Made by a program: the position numbers and the translations under genes
In this document: positions 1 to 10,597 of the stretch, one piece after another
How positions within the stretch are numbered: position 1 is the first letter of the stretch
How the letters are laid out: the number at the start of each line of letters is the position of its first letter
From: an uncultured Pelagibacteraceae bacterium
GTDB taxonomy: Bacteria > Pseudomonadota > Alphaproteobacteria > Pelagibacterales > Pelagibacteraceae
NCBI GenBank assembly: GCA_902532525.1
Contig: CACAIK010000005.1
Coordinates: 1 to 64,000, forward strand
Length of the DNA stretch: 64,000 bases
Direction of reading: 5' to 3'
The notes under the pieces: model-generated
What the model was told of the DNA's origin: nothing
Seen by the model: the letters and a program-made list of their open reading frames with translations, nothing else
Databases searched by the model: none

Positions 1-298
1 TTTTAATCAAATTCATTGTATAAATTATACAAAGGAGTTTTTGCTTATCTTCTAAAAAGTAAGGAGTTTTAAATTCATCAATTTCAACTTTTAAAGAACC
101 AATTTTTGATTGAGATTTTGAATTATAATTTATATGCAATTTATTACCCTCAAATAGATAGTTTTTTAATTTTTTTGAGGTTCCTCCAAAAATAATTCCT
201 GAAATTTTTCCATGATTTTCAGTGTAAAATTCAGATATTACAGAATTTTCATTATATTTATTTTTTGAAAGTAAGTAACCTTTATCTTGCCAATTCAT
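1..298 (-). CDS. recO: DNA repair protein RecO, N-terminal part (runs off window)
   Basis: Reverse-strand translation from ATG at 298: MNWQDKGYLLSKNKYNENSVISEFYTENHGKISGIIFGGTSKK..., typical RecO OB-fold N-terminus; start overlaps rnc stop (TAATG). Confidence 0.85.
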   Translation of the reverse strand, partial: MNWQDKGYLLSKNKYNENSVISEFYTENHGKISGIIFGGTSKKLKNYLFEGNKLHINYNSKSQSKIGSLKVEIDEFKTPYFLEDKQKLLCIIYTMNLIK

Positions 299-960
299 TA
301 TATTTTAATAGTTTCTAAAAGTTTCATAGCTGCAGCTTGTTCTGCATTTTTTTTTGAACTACCATCAGCGATAACTGTTTTGCTATCTTTAATTTTTACA
401 CTAATTTTAAAATTTGGTTTATGTCTTGGTCCAGTATTAGAAATAAGTTTATATATTGGCAATGCTTTAAATTTCTTTAATGAATATTCTTGTAATCTTG
501 TTTTGGAGTCTATTACAGTAATATCTGATAAATTTAAATAATTTTTCCAACAATTTAATATAAATTTTGACGAAACCTCAAGACCCTTATCTATATAAAT
601 TGCTCCTATCAAAGACTCACAACAATCAGATATAATTTTTTTTTCAATATTGACTTTTTTTTTCTTTTCTGTGTTTCCTGTTAAAATATAAATATCCAAT
701 TCTAATTCCTTGCCAATTTCAAAACACTTATTTTTATTAACTAAATTTGCAAGTTTTTTGTCAATCATACCTACTTTTTCATTTGGATATAACTCTAAAA
801 GTTTCTTTGATATGACAAACCCCAAAACTCTATCACCTAAAAATTCCAGTTTTTCATAATTATTTTTTGTATCGAAACTTTTGTGCGTTAAGGCTTGTAT
901 CAATAGTTTATCATCTTTAAAACTAATACCTATTTTCTTTTGTAGTTTGTTTAACTTCAT
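298..960 (-). CDS. rnc: Ribonuclease III
   Basis: ORF 220 aa; YEKLEFLGDRVL signature and C-terminal dsRBD (SSKKNAEQAAAMKLL). Confidence 0.96.
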   Translation of the reverse strand: MKLNKLQKKIGISFKDDKLLIQALTHKSFDTKNNYEKLEFLGDRVLGFVISKKLLELYPNEKVGMIDKKLANLVNKNKCFEIGKELELDIYILTGNTEKKKKVNIEKKIISDCCESLIGAIYIDKGLEVSSKFILNCWKNYLNLSDITVIDSKTRLQEYSLKKFKALPIYKLISNTGPRHKPNFKISVKIKDSKTVIADGSSKKNAEQAAAMKLLETIKI

Positions 961-964
961 TTAT

Positions 965-1693
965 TTAAATTATTTTATTAAAAAATCTTTCAAATCGGAC
1001 TATTTCATTCCATTTGAAAATGTTAAAGATACTTCCTTTCCTTGGATTAGATGAAAAAAATAAAATTTGTGCTTTTCCAACTAAATTATTTTGATTAACA
1101 TAACCAACTTCAGATAGAAATCTGCTGTCTTTAGAACAATCCCTATTGTCACCTAAGAAAAAAAAATGATTTTTAGGAACAATGTATTTATCTGAATTAG
1201 AAAAAGTTATATCGGTTCTATATGCAGCTAAATAACTTTTTCCATTTGGAAGTTTTTCTTCAAATATATTGACATCAATTTGGGATGATCCACAATATAA
1301 CTTATCATTTTTGCTTTTAATTGTTTTTAATACTTGATTAGAATTTATATATAAATCACCATCGATAAATTGTATTGTATCACCTGGTAAACCAATCAAT
1401 CTTTTAATATAATCTGTACGATTATCAGCAGGTGTTTTAAAAACTATAACATCTCCTCTTTTGGGATTTTTATTTAATATACGTCCTTTAAAAATAGGAG
1501 GACTAAAAGGAAATGAATGTTTACTATATCCGTAAGAAAATTTTGTAACAAATAGTCTGTCACCCACAAGCAAGTTAGTTTCCATTGATGATGATGGTAT
1601 ATAAAATGGCTGGATTAATATTGACCTGATAAATACTGCAATTATTAATGCATAAAATAATGTTTTAGTATTATCAATTATGAAATTTTTCAT
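965..1693 (-). CDS. lepB: Signal peptidase I
   Basis: PSSSMETNLLVGD, RGDVIVFKTP, DYIKRLIGLPGD, FFLGDNRDCSKDSR motifs. Confidence 0.96.
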   Translation of the reverse strand: MKNFIIDNTKTLFYALIIAVFIRSILIQPFYIPSSSMETNLLVGDRLFVTKFSYGYSKHSFPFSPPIFKGRILNKNPKRGDVIVFKTPADNRTDYIKRLIGLPGDTIQFIDGDLYINSNQVLKTIKSKNDKLYCGSSQIDVNIFEEKLPNGKSYLAAYRTDITFSNSDKYIVPKNHFFFLGDNRDCSKDSRFLSEVGYVNQNNLVGKAQILFFSSNPRKGSIFNIFKWNEIVRFERFFNKII

Positions 1694-2076
1694 TTTTTTC
1701 TATTCAAAATAACAAATGCAATTGAGTGGTTTTTTTCATCTGAAAGTGAAAGATGTATATCGTAATTCCTTAATTTAAATTTTTTTTTTAATATATCTTT
1801 TATTTTCTGTGAAATTTTAATTTTAGGTGATCCTTTCTTATTATTGTATATTTCAATATCATTAAAATTAATATTATCTCTAAAGCCTGTGCCTATTGAT
1901 TTAACGAAAGCTTCTTTAGCAGCAAATCTTTTAGCAAAATAATTCGTTTTGTTTCTGTATTTTTTTGATTGGTTAATTTCATTCAATGTAAAGAGTCTTT
2001 TTTTAAAACCTTTAATTTTTAGTGATTTTTCTATTCTTTTATTATCAATAATATCAACACCGTTACCAATTATCAT
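1690..2076 (-). CDS. acpS: Holo-[acyl-carrier-protein] synthase
   Basis: GNGVDIIDNKRIE and FAKRFAAKEAFVKSIGTG motifs; overlaps lepB. Confidence 0.95.
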   Translation of the reverse strand: MIIGNGVDIIDNKRIEKSLKIKGFKKRLFTLNEINQSKKYRNKTNYFAKRFAAKEAFVKSIGTGFRDNINFNDIEIYNNKKGSPKIKISQKIKDILKKKFKLRNYDIHLSLSDEKNHSIAFVILNRKK

Positions 2077-2795
2077 TAGTTTAATATTTTTCTAAAATTA
2101 GTGATTACTTTTTTCATACCAAACATGATGGCTTCTCCAATTATAAAATGTCCAATATTAAATTCCTCTATAGATTTAATCTTTCTTAAAATTTTAGTTG
2201 ATTTATAATCTAGACCATGACCTGCATGAACTTCCATTCCTAGTTTTTTTGCTAACTCGGCACAATTTTTTATTTTTTTGAACTCAATTAAATAATTTTT
2301 ATTATTTTTAACTTTTAAAGCAAATTTTCCTGTATGAAGTTCCACACATTTTACATTTAATTCTTTTGATACAAAAACATCTTTAATATTTGGATTGATG
2401 AAAAGACTTGTTCTAATTTTTTTTGAATTTAATTTACTAATTACTTTTTTAATTATTTTTTTATTTCTTGTGATATTCAAACCACCTTCAGTGGTTATTT
2501 CATTCCTTTTTTCAGGAACTATACAAACAAAATTAGGTTTATATTTTAATGCAATTTTAAGCATTTCATTGTTAGCCGCCATTTCTAAATTTATTGGTAC
2601 TCTTTTAATTTTTGAAAATATAGCTACATCTTCATCTCGAATATGTCTACGATCTTCTCTTAAATGAATAGTAATTGAATTTGCACCGAAATTCATAATT
2701 TGCTTTGCATATGAAATAGGATCGGGATGCCCCTCTCCTCTGGCGTTTCTTAATGTTGCAATATGGTCTACGTTAACACCTAGTCTAGATTTCAT
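2076..2795 (-). CDS. pdxJ: Pyridoxine 5'-phosphate synthase
   Basis: LGVNVDHIATLRNARG...PDP, ITIHLREDRRHI, HAGHGLDY. Confidence 0.97.
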   Translation of the reverse strand: MKSRLGVNVDHIATLRNARGEGHPDPISYAKQIMNFGANSITIHLREDRRHIRDEDVAIFSKIKRVPINLEMAANNEMLKIALKYKPNFVCIVPEKRNEITTEGGLNITRNKKIIKKVISKLNSKKIRTSLFINPNIKDVFVSKELNVKCVELHTGKFALKVKNNKNYLIEFKKIKNCAELAKKLGMEVHAGHGLDYKSTKILRKIKSIEEFNIGHFIIGEAIMFGMKKVITNFRKILN

Positions 2796-3382
2796 TTTAA
2801 ATATCTACTTCCAGGTTTTGTAATTGGAATTTTTTTTAACTCAATTGGTAAATTATTTTTTTTATAAGTTGGTATTTCTAATTTAATTTGCGAAACAATA
2901 TTTTTATCTTTAATTTTTAAACTTGGTTTACTAGATCTATTAATCAAACACGCATATCCAATTACTTTTGATTTATATTTTTTTACAAGTCGAGCACATT
3001 CTAAACTTGACTTACCTGTAGTAATTACGTCTTCTACAATCAAAACTTTAGAATTTTTTTTAATTGAAAAACCTCTTCTTAAAATAAATTTCCCATTAAC
3101 TCTTTCACAAAATATTGTCTCCTTATTCAATAAATTTCCAATGATATAACCTATTACAATACCGCCCATAGCTGGTGACAAAATCATATCGATTTTTTTA
3201 AATTTTTTTTTTATTTTAGTACTTAAGGATTTACAAAATTTTTCTGATTTTTTTGGATAACTTAATAATTTAGCACACTGAACATATTGAGGAGAATGTA
3301 ATCCTGAAGATAAAACAAAATGTCCCTCTAAAAGTGCCTTAGTTTTTTTTAAAACCGCTAAAGAATCTTTTAAAGAAAGCAT
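2792..3382 (-). CDS. pyrE: Orotate phosphoribosyltransferase
   Basis: PRPP loop VLIVEDVITTGKSS, GHFVLSSGLHSPQYVQC; start overlaps rsh 3' end by 44 bp. Confidence 0.94.
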   Translation of the reverse strand: MLSLKDSLAVLKKTKALLEGHFVLSSGLHSPQYVQCAKLLSYPKKSEKFCKSLSTKIKKKFKKIDMILSPAMGGIVIGYIIGNLLNKETIFCERVNGKFILRRGFSIKKNSKVLIVEDVITTGKSSLECARLVKKYKSKVIGYACLINRSSKPSLKIKDKNIVSQIKLEIPTYKKNNLPIELKKIPITKPGSRYLK

Positions 3383-5081
3383 ATTTTTTGTTTTTATGTC
3401 TAATTATTTTGAAATTATATTCTTTCTGTTTTAGCTCACTAATAAGTTTTGTAAAGTTTTTCAAATCTTGAATAATTAGGTTGAACCTAAAATTTATAGT
3501 TCTTTTAGTCTTTTCTACCATTTCAACACTTGAAATGTTTACATTATTTGTTCCAATCATTGTTGTAACATCACCTAATATTCCAGGTCTGTCAGGTAAA
3601 GACATCCAAAGTGTGGTGTTGTATTTTTTTTCTGTAGGCTTGCTGTCCTCTTTATATTGCCAGTATCTTCTTATAGCAGCTCTAGCTTTACCAGTTTTAG
3701 CGCTTGTTATCCAATGCAAAGATGGTGAATCTTTTTTTGATGTTAATATTTTAACTACATCTCCATTTCGCAATATTGATTGTAAAGGACTTTCTTTTCC
3801 ATTTATTTCACATCCAATCGCAGTATCTCCTACTTTAGTGTGTACAGCATAAGCAAAATCAATTGGACTTGCTTCTTTGGGTAATTTTATGACTGACCCT
3901 TTTGGTGTAAAACAAAAAACATTTTCTTGAAACATTTGGAGTTTTGTATACTCAAAATAATGTTCGGGATTTTCATTTTTATCAATAATTTCTACCAGAT
4001 CTGCTAACCAATCATATTCCTTCCAAGTTAAAGAGTTAAACTTTTCTGACGATTTATATTTCCAATGAGAGGCTATACCTCTTTGCGCAAATTCATGCAT
4101 TTGTTGTGTTCTTAATTGTATTTCAATAGGTCTCTTATTTGGACCGATCACTGCTGTATGAAGAGATTTATAATTATTTATTTTCGGAGACGAAATGTAA
4201 TCTTTAAATCTACCTGGTATGCAATTCCATTTATTATGAATTACGCCTAAAGTTTTGTAACAATTTTCAACATTATCTAAAATTATTCTAAAACCAATAA
4301 TATCTGTAATTTGCTCTAGTGAGGTTCTTTTTTTTTGTATTTTTCTCCAAATAGAAAATGGTGTTTTTTCTCTAGAAAAAATTTTAAAATCAATATTATT
4401 TTCATTTAATAGATTTTCAAATTCACTGAGAACTGAATTATAATTAATCAAATTATTATCCTTTATTGTGTCTAATCTATCTTTGATCATTTTCCTTGCT
4501 TCAGGGTTTAAAATATCGAAAGAAAGATCTTCAAGTTCATCTCTTATTCTATTCATTCCCATTCTATCAGCTAGAGGAGCATAAATTTCCATAGTTTCTT
4601 TAGCAATTCTTTTTCTTTTTTCCTCTTTATCAATGGCCTTCAAAGTTCGCATATTATGTAAACGATCTGCAAGTTTCACAAGAAGGACTCTGATATCTTT
4701 AGAAGTTGCCAGGATAAGTTTTCTAAAATTTTCAGCTTTTGAATTAGAAATAGCTTGATTTTCAAAAACTGAAATTTTTGTAACTCCATCAACCAAATCA
4801 GCAACTTCTTTTCCAAATTGTTCTTCTATAGTTTTGTAAGTTGCATAAGTATCTTCTATGGTATCGTGAAGTAAACCAGTTGCTATCGTTGCACTATCCA
4901 ACTTTAGTTCGGTTAGAATATTTGCAACAGCAACCGGATGAATGACGTAGGGATCTCCTGATTTTCGTTTTTGATCTTTATGAACTTTTACAGCAAAATC
5001 ATACGCTTTACTTAGTGTTTCCGGGTTAAGAAACTTATTGTATGATTTAACCTTATTTATTAATTCGTCAGAATTTAGCAT
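3339..5081 (-). CDS. Bifunctional (p)ppGpp synthetase/hydrolase (RelA/SpoT homolog), short form
   Basis: HD domain (LLHDTIEDT), synthetase (NYKSLHTAVIGP), TGS (CFTPKGSVIKLPKEASPIDFAYAVHT), terminal ACT; 580 aa. Confidence 0.95.
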   Translation of the reverse strand: MLNSDELINKVKSYNKFLNPETLSKAYDFAVKVHKDQKRKSGDPYVIHPVAVANILTELKLDSATIATGLLHDTIEDTYATYKTIEEQFGKEVADLVDGVTKISVFENQAISNSKAENFRKLILATSKDIRVLLVKLADRLHNMRTLKAIDKEEKRKRIAKETMEIYAPLADRMGMNRIRDELEDLSFDILNPEARKMIKDRLDTIKDNNLINYNSVLSEFENLLNENNIDFKIFSREKTPFSIWRKIQKKRTSLEQITDIIGFRIILDNVENCYKTLGVIHNKWNCIPGRFKDYISSPKINNYKSLHTAVIGPNKRPIEIQLRTQQMHEFAQRGIASHWKYKSSEKFNSLTWKEYDWLADLVEIIDKNENPEHYFEYTKLQMFQENVFCFTPKGSVIKLPKEASPIDFAYAVHTKVGDTAIGCEINGKESPLQSILRNGDVVKILTSKKDSPSLHWITSAKTGKARAAIRRYWQYKEDSKPTEKKYNTTLWMSLPDRPGILGDVTTMIGTNNVNISSVEMVEKTKRTINFRFNLIIQDLKNFTKLISELKQKEYNFKIIRHKNKKYAFFKRFFSGFKKN

Positions 5082-5101
5082 TAATTTAGTATACCACTTA
5101 T

Positions 5102-5629
5102 TTAGATAACTTTAATACTTCTTAAATTATTTTTTTTTAAAGAAGATATGAGTTTTACTATATTTTTTTTTAATTTTGGGTGAGACCAATTCTTACATAT
5201 TTCATACAGTGGCATAAGTACAAAGTTTCTATTATGCATTCTTGGATGCGGTATCTCTAAATTGATCAATTTTTTATTTGATTTAGTTATCTTTCCGTTA
5301 AAGTCTAATATATCAATATCACAATTTCTCGGATGATTTTGAGGAGCTATTTTTCTGCCTAATTTTTTTTCTATAGATTTAATTATTTTAAACAGCTCAA
5401 ATTGATGTAATTTTGTTTTTATCAGTAATACAGCATTAATAAATTTTGGAAAACTAGGATCTGGCCATGACTCAGTCTCATAATAACTAGATGTTTTGAT
5501 AATTCTAATATCATGAGTTTCCAATAAATATTTAGATTTTTCTAAAAAATGTATTCTATTTCCTAAATTAGAACCTATTGATAGATATACATAATTAACT
5601 TGAGCGTCTGAAATATCTTGCTTTTTCAC
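5102..5629 (-). CDS. folK: 2-amino-4-hydroxy-6-hydroxymethyldihydropteridine pyrophosphokinase
   Basis: [38 protein letters not shown]. The ORF track starts at 5689, but an in-frame GTG at 5629 reduces overlap with smpB to 35 bp. Confidence 0.88.
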   Translation of the reverse strand: MKKQDISDAQVNYVYLSIGSNLGNRIHFLEKSKYLLETHDIRIIKTSSYYETESWPDPSFPKFINAVLLIKTKLHQFELFKIIKSIEKKLGRKIAPQNHPRNCDIDILDFNGKITKSNKKLINLEIPHPRMHNRNFVLMPLYEICKNWSHPKLKKNIVKLISSLKKNNLRSIKVI

Positions 5630-6068
5630 GGTTCCAATCTTTAGTTTTTTTGGTTTGTCGCTTATCGTATTGTTTTTTGCCCTTTGCAACTGCTATTTCA
5701 ACTTTAGCTTTACCTTTTTTGAAATACATTTTAGTTGGAACTAAAGTCAGACCATCCTCATTCATTTTACCAATGAGTTTGTTAATTTCCTTTCTGTTAA
5801 ATAACAATTTTCTTTCTGAATAAGGATTATGATTTGAATAACTGGCTTGTTTATATATGGGTATATGTGAATTAATTAAAAAAATTTCTCCCTCTTTTTC
5901 TACCGCGTATGACTCTGCTATATTTACTTTTCCGTCTCTTATAGATTTTATTTCAGAAGCTTTTAGAACAATTCCTGCTTCTAAGATTTCCTTAAAGAAA
6001 TAATTAAAAGATGCTTTTCGATTTATTGTAATGATCTTGATGCCAGAAGTAAATTTATCACTCATCAA
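5595..6068 (-). CDS. smpB: SsrA-binding protein
   Basis: [41 protein letters not shown]; ends [14 protein letters not shown]. Confidence 0.96.
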   Translation of the reverse strand: MMSDKFTSGIKIITINRKASFNYFFKEILEAGIVLKASEIKSIRDGKVNIAESYAVEKEGEIFLINSHIPIYKQASYSNHNPYSERKLLFNRKEINKLIGKMNEDGLTLVPTKMYFKKGKAKVEIAVAKGKKQYDKRQTKKTKDWNREKARYFRRSS

Positions 6069-6945
6069 TAAGTTTTGCTACTTTCAATGCTTTCTCGACT
6101 TCCTTTTTTGTATTTTCAGTTATTTTTACCAAAGGTAATCTTACAGCATCATCGCATAGACCAAGTAATTTAGCAGCGTACTTAACTGGTGAAGGATTGC
6201 TTTCTATAAATAAATTTTTATGCAATGGTTGCAACATATCATCAAGTTGTTGAGCTTTTTTTAAATCATCCTCATTTGACGATTTTGATAATTTTTGAAA
6301 TTCAGAACATAATTTAGGAGCTACGTTTGCTGTAACACTAATTGTTCCAACTCCTCCTCGTTTATTAAATTCAAAAGCATTATCATCATTTCCAGTAAGT
6401 TGAATGAAATCATTACCCATTTTTTCTTTTTGTTGATCAACACGATTTAGATCACCAGTCGCATCTTTAACTCCAACTATATTTTTTAGTTCATATAATC
6501 TAGCCATTGTTTCAACGCTCATATCGATTACTGAACGGCTTGGGATATTATAAATTATAATTGGAATTCCACAGTTATCGTTAATTGATTTGTAATGTTG
6601 ATATAATCCTTCTTGAGTAGGTTTATTATAATATGGTGTAACAACTAAAGCACCATCCGCACCAGCTCTTTCAGCGTGTTTAGTTAACGATACGGCTTCT
6701 TCTGTAGAATTAGATCCAGTTCCGGCTATTATAGGAAGTTTACCAGTAGCTTCTTTTATACATAATTCAATTGTTCTCTCATGCTCATCATGTGATAATG
6801 TTGGTGACTCACCTGTTGTTCCAACTGGAACCAGCCCATTTGTTCCATTTTCCAAATGATGATTTATTATTTTTATGTAACTTTCTTCGTCTAGCTTGTT
6901 GTCTTTAAACGGTGTAATTAACGCTACATTTGATCCTTTAAACAT
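6058..6945 (-). CDS. dapA: 4-hydroxy-tetrahydrodipicolinate synthase
   Basis: [47 protein letters not shown]. Confidence 0.96.
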   Translation of the reverse strand: MFKGSNVALITPFKDNKLDEESYIKIINHHLENGTNGLVPVGTTGESPTLSHDEHERTIELCIKEATGKLPIIAGTGSNSTEEAVSLTKHAERAGADGALVVTPYYNKPTQEGLYQHYKSINDNCGIPIIIYNIPSRSVIDMSVETMARLYELKNIVGVKDATGDLNRVDQQKEKMGNDFIQLTGNDDNAFEFNKRGGVGTISVTANVAPKLCSEFQKLSKSSNEDDLKKAQQLDDMLQPLHKNLFIESNPSPVKYAAKLLGLCDDAVRLPLVKITENTKKEVEKALKVAKLIDE

Positions 6946-6980
6946 AATTATTTATAACATAAGTTGTTTGATTTAATAAA

Positions 6981-9182
6981 ATGTATTTAAAATTATTAAC
7001 AACAATTATCCTTTTTTTCTTATCGTTTCAATCTGCTTTTTCAAATGAAAATATACTTCCTATTAAAAAACCAGATTTAAGTGAAAAAAATACAAAAAAA
7101 AAAATAGCTGAAATCATTCCTCTACCAAAACCATCTGAAAAAGAAGATGAAATTCAAAAGGAAATAAAAATTACTACCACGGAGATATTTAAGAAAATTG
7201 ATGGTGTAATAATTCCTAAAAATAAGCCTCTAATAGTTAAAGAGAAATTAAGAAAGATTAAAAAACAAAAATTTTATAGCGATAGAGATTTGAAATATGC
7301 AAAACAAGCTATTTCATTTATGGAGAAAAGTAATTGGAAGGATGCGAAAAAAGCCGCAAGTAAAGCAAGAGCAAAATCTATTTATGATTTTATTCAATGG
7401 AGACATCTACTTACAACCGGTAACAGGGCTACTTTTACAGAATATAAACAGTTCATCGAAAGAGTAAAATATTATCCAAGAATAGATAGAGTTCGTTATT
7501 TAGGAGAGCATAAAATAAATTCTAAAAATCATACTAAAAATGAAATTATACAGTGGTTCGATAAATACCCTCCTTTAAGTGGATTTGGAAAAATGATGCT
7601 AGGCAATGCTTTGTTATCAAAAAATAAAGAGTCAGCTATAAATTTAATAAAGGAAGGATTTATAACAGCTGATTTAAGTAAAAATGATCTTATTTTTTTT
7701 AGAAAGAAATTTAAAAAATATTTGAACAGTAGTGATTATATTAAAAGAGCTGATTATTTAGCTTGGGAGAATAAATATTGGGACCTTAAAAGAATGTTAA
7801 GATATCTACCAAAAGATTATCAACTTTTATATACAGCAAGGCAATTGTTAATGAGTAGATCTTATGGTGTTGATAGCGCTATATCGAATGTGCCTGCAAG
7901 TTTAAAAAAAGATGCAGGTTTAAATTATGATAGACTTAAATGGAGAAGGAAAAGAGGAAGAGTTGATAGTTCTTTAGAAATTTTATTGAGTATCAAAAAT
8001 AATAAAGACTATATGGTTCGCCCAGACAAATGGTGGATTGAAAGATCAATAATTGCAAGATCACTTATTTATAAGAAAAGATATGAGCAAGCATATAAAA
8101 TTACAAGTAAACATGGACTATCAGAGGGTGCCGAATTAGCTGAAGCTGAATGGATGAGTGGATGGATTGCTTTAAGTTTCTTAAAAGATCCAATTTTAGC
8201 AAAAAGTCATTTTACGAAGTTTTATAATAATGTTGGTTATCCTATTAGTTTATCAAGAGGAGCTTATTGGCTTGGAAAAGCAAATTTAGCACTAAATAAT
8301 AAAGAAGAAGCAGATAAATGGTTTAAAGAAGGTTCTAAATATCTAACAACCTATTATGGTCAATTATCACATATGAAAATATATCCAAATAAAACTTTTG
8401 AACTTAAAGAGACTACACAAGTTGATAAAAATTATGCTGAAAGTTTTTACAAAAATAAATTAGTTGCAATAGTACACTTATTAGATGAAGTAAAAAAAGA
8501 TAAATATACAAAACATATTTTAAGGTTTCTAGCAAATGACAATGTTTCTGCAGGAAGTGAAATATTGGCAGCAAAACTAGCAACTGACATCTCTAGATTT
8601 GATTTTGCTATTCAGGTTTCTAAAATAGCATCTTATCAAAAAAGATTTCATAACAAATATAATTATCCAGTAATAAGCACTCCGAATAAAGTTGGATCAA
8701 GAAAAATTCCGGAGCAAGCTTTAATATTATCTATTATAAGACAAGAAAGTGAATTTGATATATCTGCAAGAAGTAGAGTTGGAGCGCAAGGCTTAATGCA
8801 GTTGATGCCTTACACTGCAAAAACAGTTGCTAAGCAGGCAAAAGTTTCTTATTCAAAATCTCGTTTAACAACAAGTCCTGAGTATAATATAAATTTAGGA
8901 TCTTTTTATATCGCAGGTTTAATTCTTGATTATGATGGATCTTACCCTTTCGCTGTAGCAGCATATAATGCAGGACCAAAAAGAGTGAAGTATTGGAAAA
9001 AAATAAATAAAGATCCTCAAAAGAAACAAATAGATTATGTTGATTGGGTTGAGCTTATTAAGTTTAAAGAGACTAGAAACTATGTTCAGAGGGTTATGGA
9101 GAATTACAATGTTTATAGATACATTTTGTCTCAAAAACCAATATTTTTAAAAGATTTTTTTAGAAATAATCCGCTCTATTAG
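6981..9182 (+). CDS. slt: Soluble lytic murein transglycosylase (Slt family)
   Basis: N-terminal signal peptide, superhelical region, C-terminal RQESEFDISARSRVGAQGLMQLMPYTA...AAYNAGPKRV. Confidence 0.92.
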   Translation: MYLKLLTTIILFFLSFQSAFSNENILPIKKPDLSEKNTKKKIAEIIPLPKPSEKEDEIQKEIKITTTEIFKKIDGVIIPKNKPLIVKEKLRKIKKQKFYSDRDLKYAKQAISFMEKSNWKDAKKAASKARAKSIYDFIQWRHLLTTGNRATFTEYKQFIERVKYYPRIDRVRYLGEHKINSKNHTKNEIIQWFDKYPPLSGFGKMMLGNALLSKNKESAINLIKEGFITADLSKNDLIFFRKKFKKYLNSSDYIKRADYLAWENKYWDLKRMLRYLPKDYQLLYTARQLLMSRSYGVDSAISNVPASLKKDAGLNYDRLKWRRKRGRVDSSLEILLSIKNNKDYMVRPDKWWIERSIIARSLIYKKRYEQAYKITSKHGLSEGAELAEAEWMSGWIALSFLKDPILAKSHFTKFYNNVGYPISLSRGAYWLGKANLALNNKEEADKWFKEGSKYLTTYYGQLSHMKIYPNKTFELKETTQVDKNYAESFYKNKLVAIVHLLDEVKKDKYTKHILRFLANDNVSAGSEILAAKLATDISRFDFAIQVSKIASYQKRFHNKYNYPVISTPNKVGSRKIPEQALILSIIRQESEFDISARSRVGAQGLMQLMPYTAKTVAKQAKVSYSKSRLTTSPEYNINLGSFYIAGLILDYDGSYPFAVAAYNAGPKRVKYWKKINKDPQKKQIDYVDWVELIKFKETRNYVQRVMENYNVYRYILSQKPIFLKDFFRNNPLY

Positions 9183-9277
9183 TGGCGGAAGGAGAGGGAT
9201 TCGAACCCTCGGTACACCTTTTCAAGCGTACGGCGGTTTAGCAAACCGCTGGTTTAAACCAGCTCACCCATCCTTCC
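9183..9277 (-). tRNA. tRNA-Ser (anticodon GCU)
   Basis: Reverse complement ggaaggatgggtgagctggtttaaaccagcggtttgctaaaccgccg...ggttcgaatccctctccttccgcca; long variable arm, encoded CCA. Confidence 0.95.
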
Positions 9278-9292
9278 ACAATAATATGTGTA

Positions 9293-9327
9293 ACTTGAAA
9301 TCATTGAATATTCAATCATATTCAAGT
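9293..9327. promoter_or_regulatory. 35-bp imperfect palindrome upstream of soxB
   Basis: ACTTGAAATCATTGAATATTCAATCATATTCAAGT; core ATTGAATATTCAAT is a perfect 14-bp palindrome. Confidence 0.5.
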
Positions 9328-9341
9328 AATTTCTCCAAAAT

Positions 9342-10595
9342 ATGAAAAACAAATATTCAGTATTCTCTCTAATAAAAAATGCTTTATCACAGCATGAGAA
9401 TTGGCAACAAGCTTGGGGAAATCCAGAGCCAAAAAAAGAATACGAAGCTATTATTGTAGGCGGGGGCGGACACGGTTTAGCTACTGCTTATTATTTAGCA
9501 AAGAAACATAATTTAAAAAATATTGCAGTCTTAGAAAAAGGTTGGATTGGTGGTGGAAATACAGGGCGTAACACTACAATCATTAGATCAAATTATTTAT
9601 GGGATGCTAGTGCTGGTTTATATGATCATGCTCTTAAACTATGGGAAAATTTATCTCAAGAGCTAAATTACAATGTGATGTTTAGTCAAAGAGGTGTAAT
9701 GAATTTAGCTCATAATCTTCAAGATGTAAGAGATTTAAAAAGAAGAACACATGCTAATAGACTAAACGGAATTGATGCAGTTTGGTTAAATACTGAGGAA
9801 GTTAAAAAATTTTGTCCAATTATAAATACATCACCTGATATCAGATACCCAGTTTTGGGTGGAACGTTACAAAGAAGAGCTGGAACAGCAAGACATGATG
9901 CTGTTGCCTGGGGTTATGCAAGAGGTGCAAGCGATATGGGTGTTGATATAATTCAAAACTGTGAAGTTAAAGGTATAAAAAGAAATGGTGATAAAGTTGA
10001 AGGATTAGAAACAACTAAAGGATTTATAAAAACTAATAAAATTGGAGTTGTTGCTGCAGGCCACTCAAGTGTAATTGCAAATATGGCTGGATTAAAACTT
10101 CCTCTTGAGAGTAAACCATTACAAGCTTTAGTTTCAGAGCCAGTAAAACCAATTATTGATACTGTTGTAATGTCAAATGCAGTTCATGCTTATGTAAGTC
10201 AATCTGATAAAGGTGAATTAGTTATAGGTGCGGGAACAGATTCATATGTTTCATATACTCAAAGAGGAAGTCATAATATAGTTGAAGAAACTTTAAAGGC
10301 TATTCTAGAGCTATACCCTATTTTTAGTAGAATGAAGATGTTAAGACAATGGGGAGGAATTGTTGATATATGTCCGGATGCGAGCCCTATTATAAGTAAA
10401 ACTAATATAAAAGGTTTATATTTTAATTGCGGTTGGGGTACTGGTGGTTTTAAAGCTACTCCAGGATCGGGAGATTTATTTGCCCACACAATCGCAAATG
10501 ATGAGCCACATAAATTAAATGCAGCATTTAATTTAAATAGATTTGTAAGCGGTGATCTTGTTGATGAACATGGTGCTGCAGCAGTTGCACATTAG
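9342..10595 (+). CDS. soxB: Sarcosine oxidase subunit beta
   Basis: FAD-binding [33 protein letters not shown]...[16 protein letters not shown]. Confidence 0.96.
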   Translation: MKNKYSVFSLIKNALSQHENWQQAWGNPEPKKEYEAIIVGGGGHGLATAYYLAKKHNLKNIAVLEKGWIGGGNTGRNTTIIRSNYLWDASAGLYDHALKLWENLSQELNYNVMFSQRGVMNLAHNLQDVRDLKRRTHANRLNGIDAVWLNTEEVKKFCPIINTSPDIRYPVLGGTLQRRAGTARHDAVAWGYARGASDMGVDIIQNCEVKGIKRNGDKVEGLETTKGFIKTNKIGVVAAGHSSVIANMAGLKLPLESKPLQALVSEPVKPIIDTVVMSNAVHAYVSQSDKGELVIGAGTDSYVSYTQRGSHNIVEETLKAILELYPIFSRMKMLRQWGGIVDICPDASPIISKTNIKGLYFNCGWGTGGFKATPGSGDLFAHTIANDEPHKLNAAFNLNRFVSGDLVDEHGAAAVAH

Positions 10596-10597
10596 TA

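Noticed and set aside
287-541. 84-aa ORF on + strand over rnc
   Set aside because: Antisense shadow of RNase III; rnc and recO account for the region.
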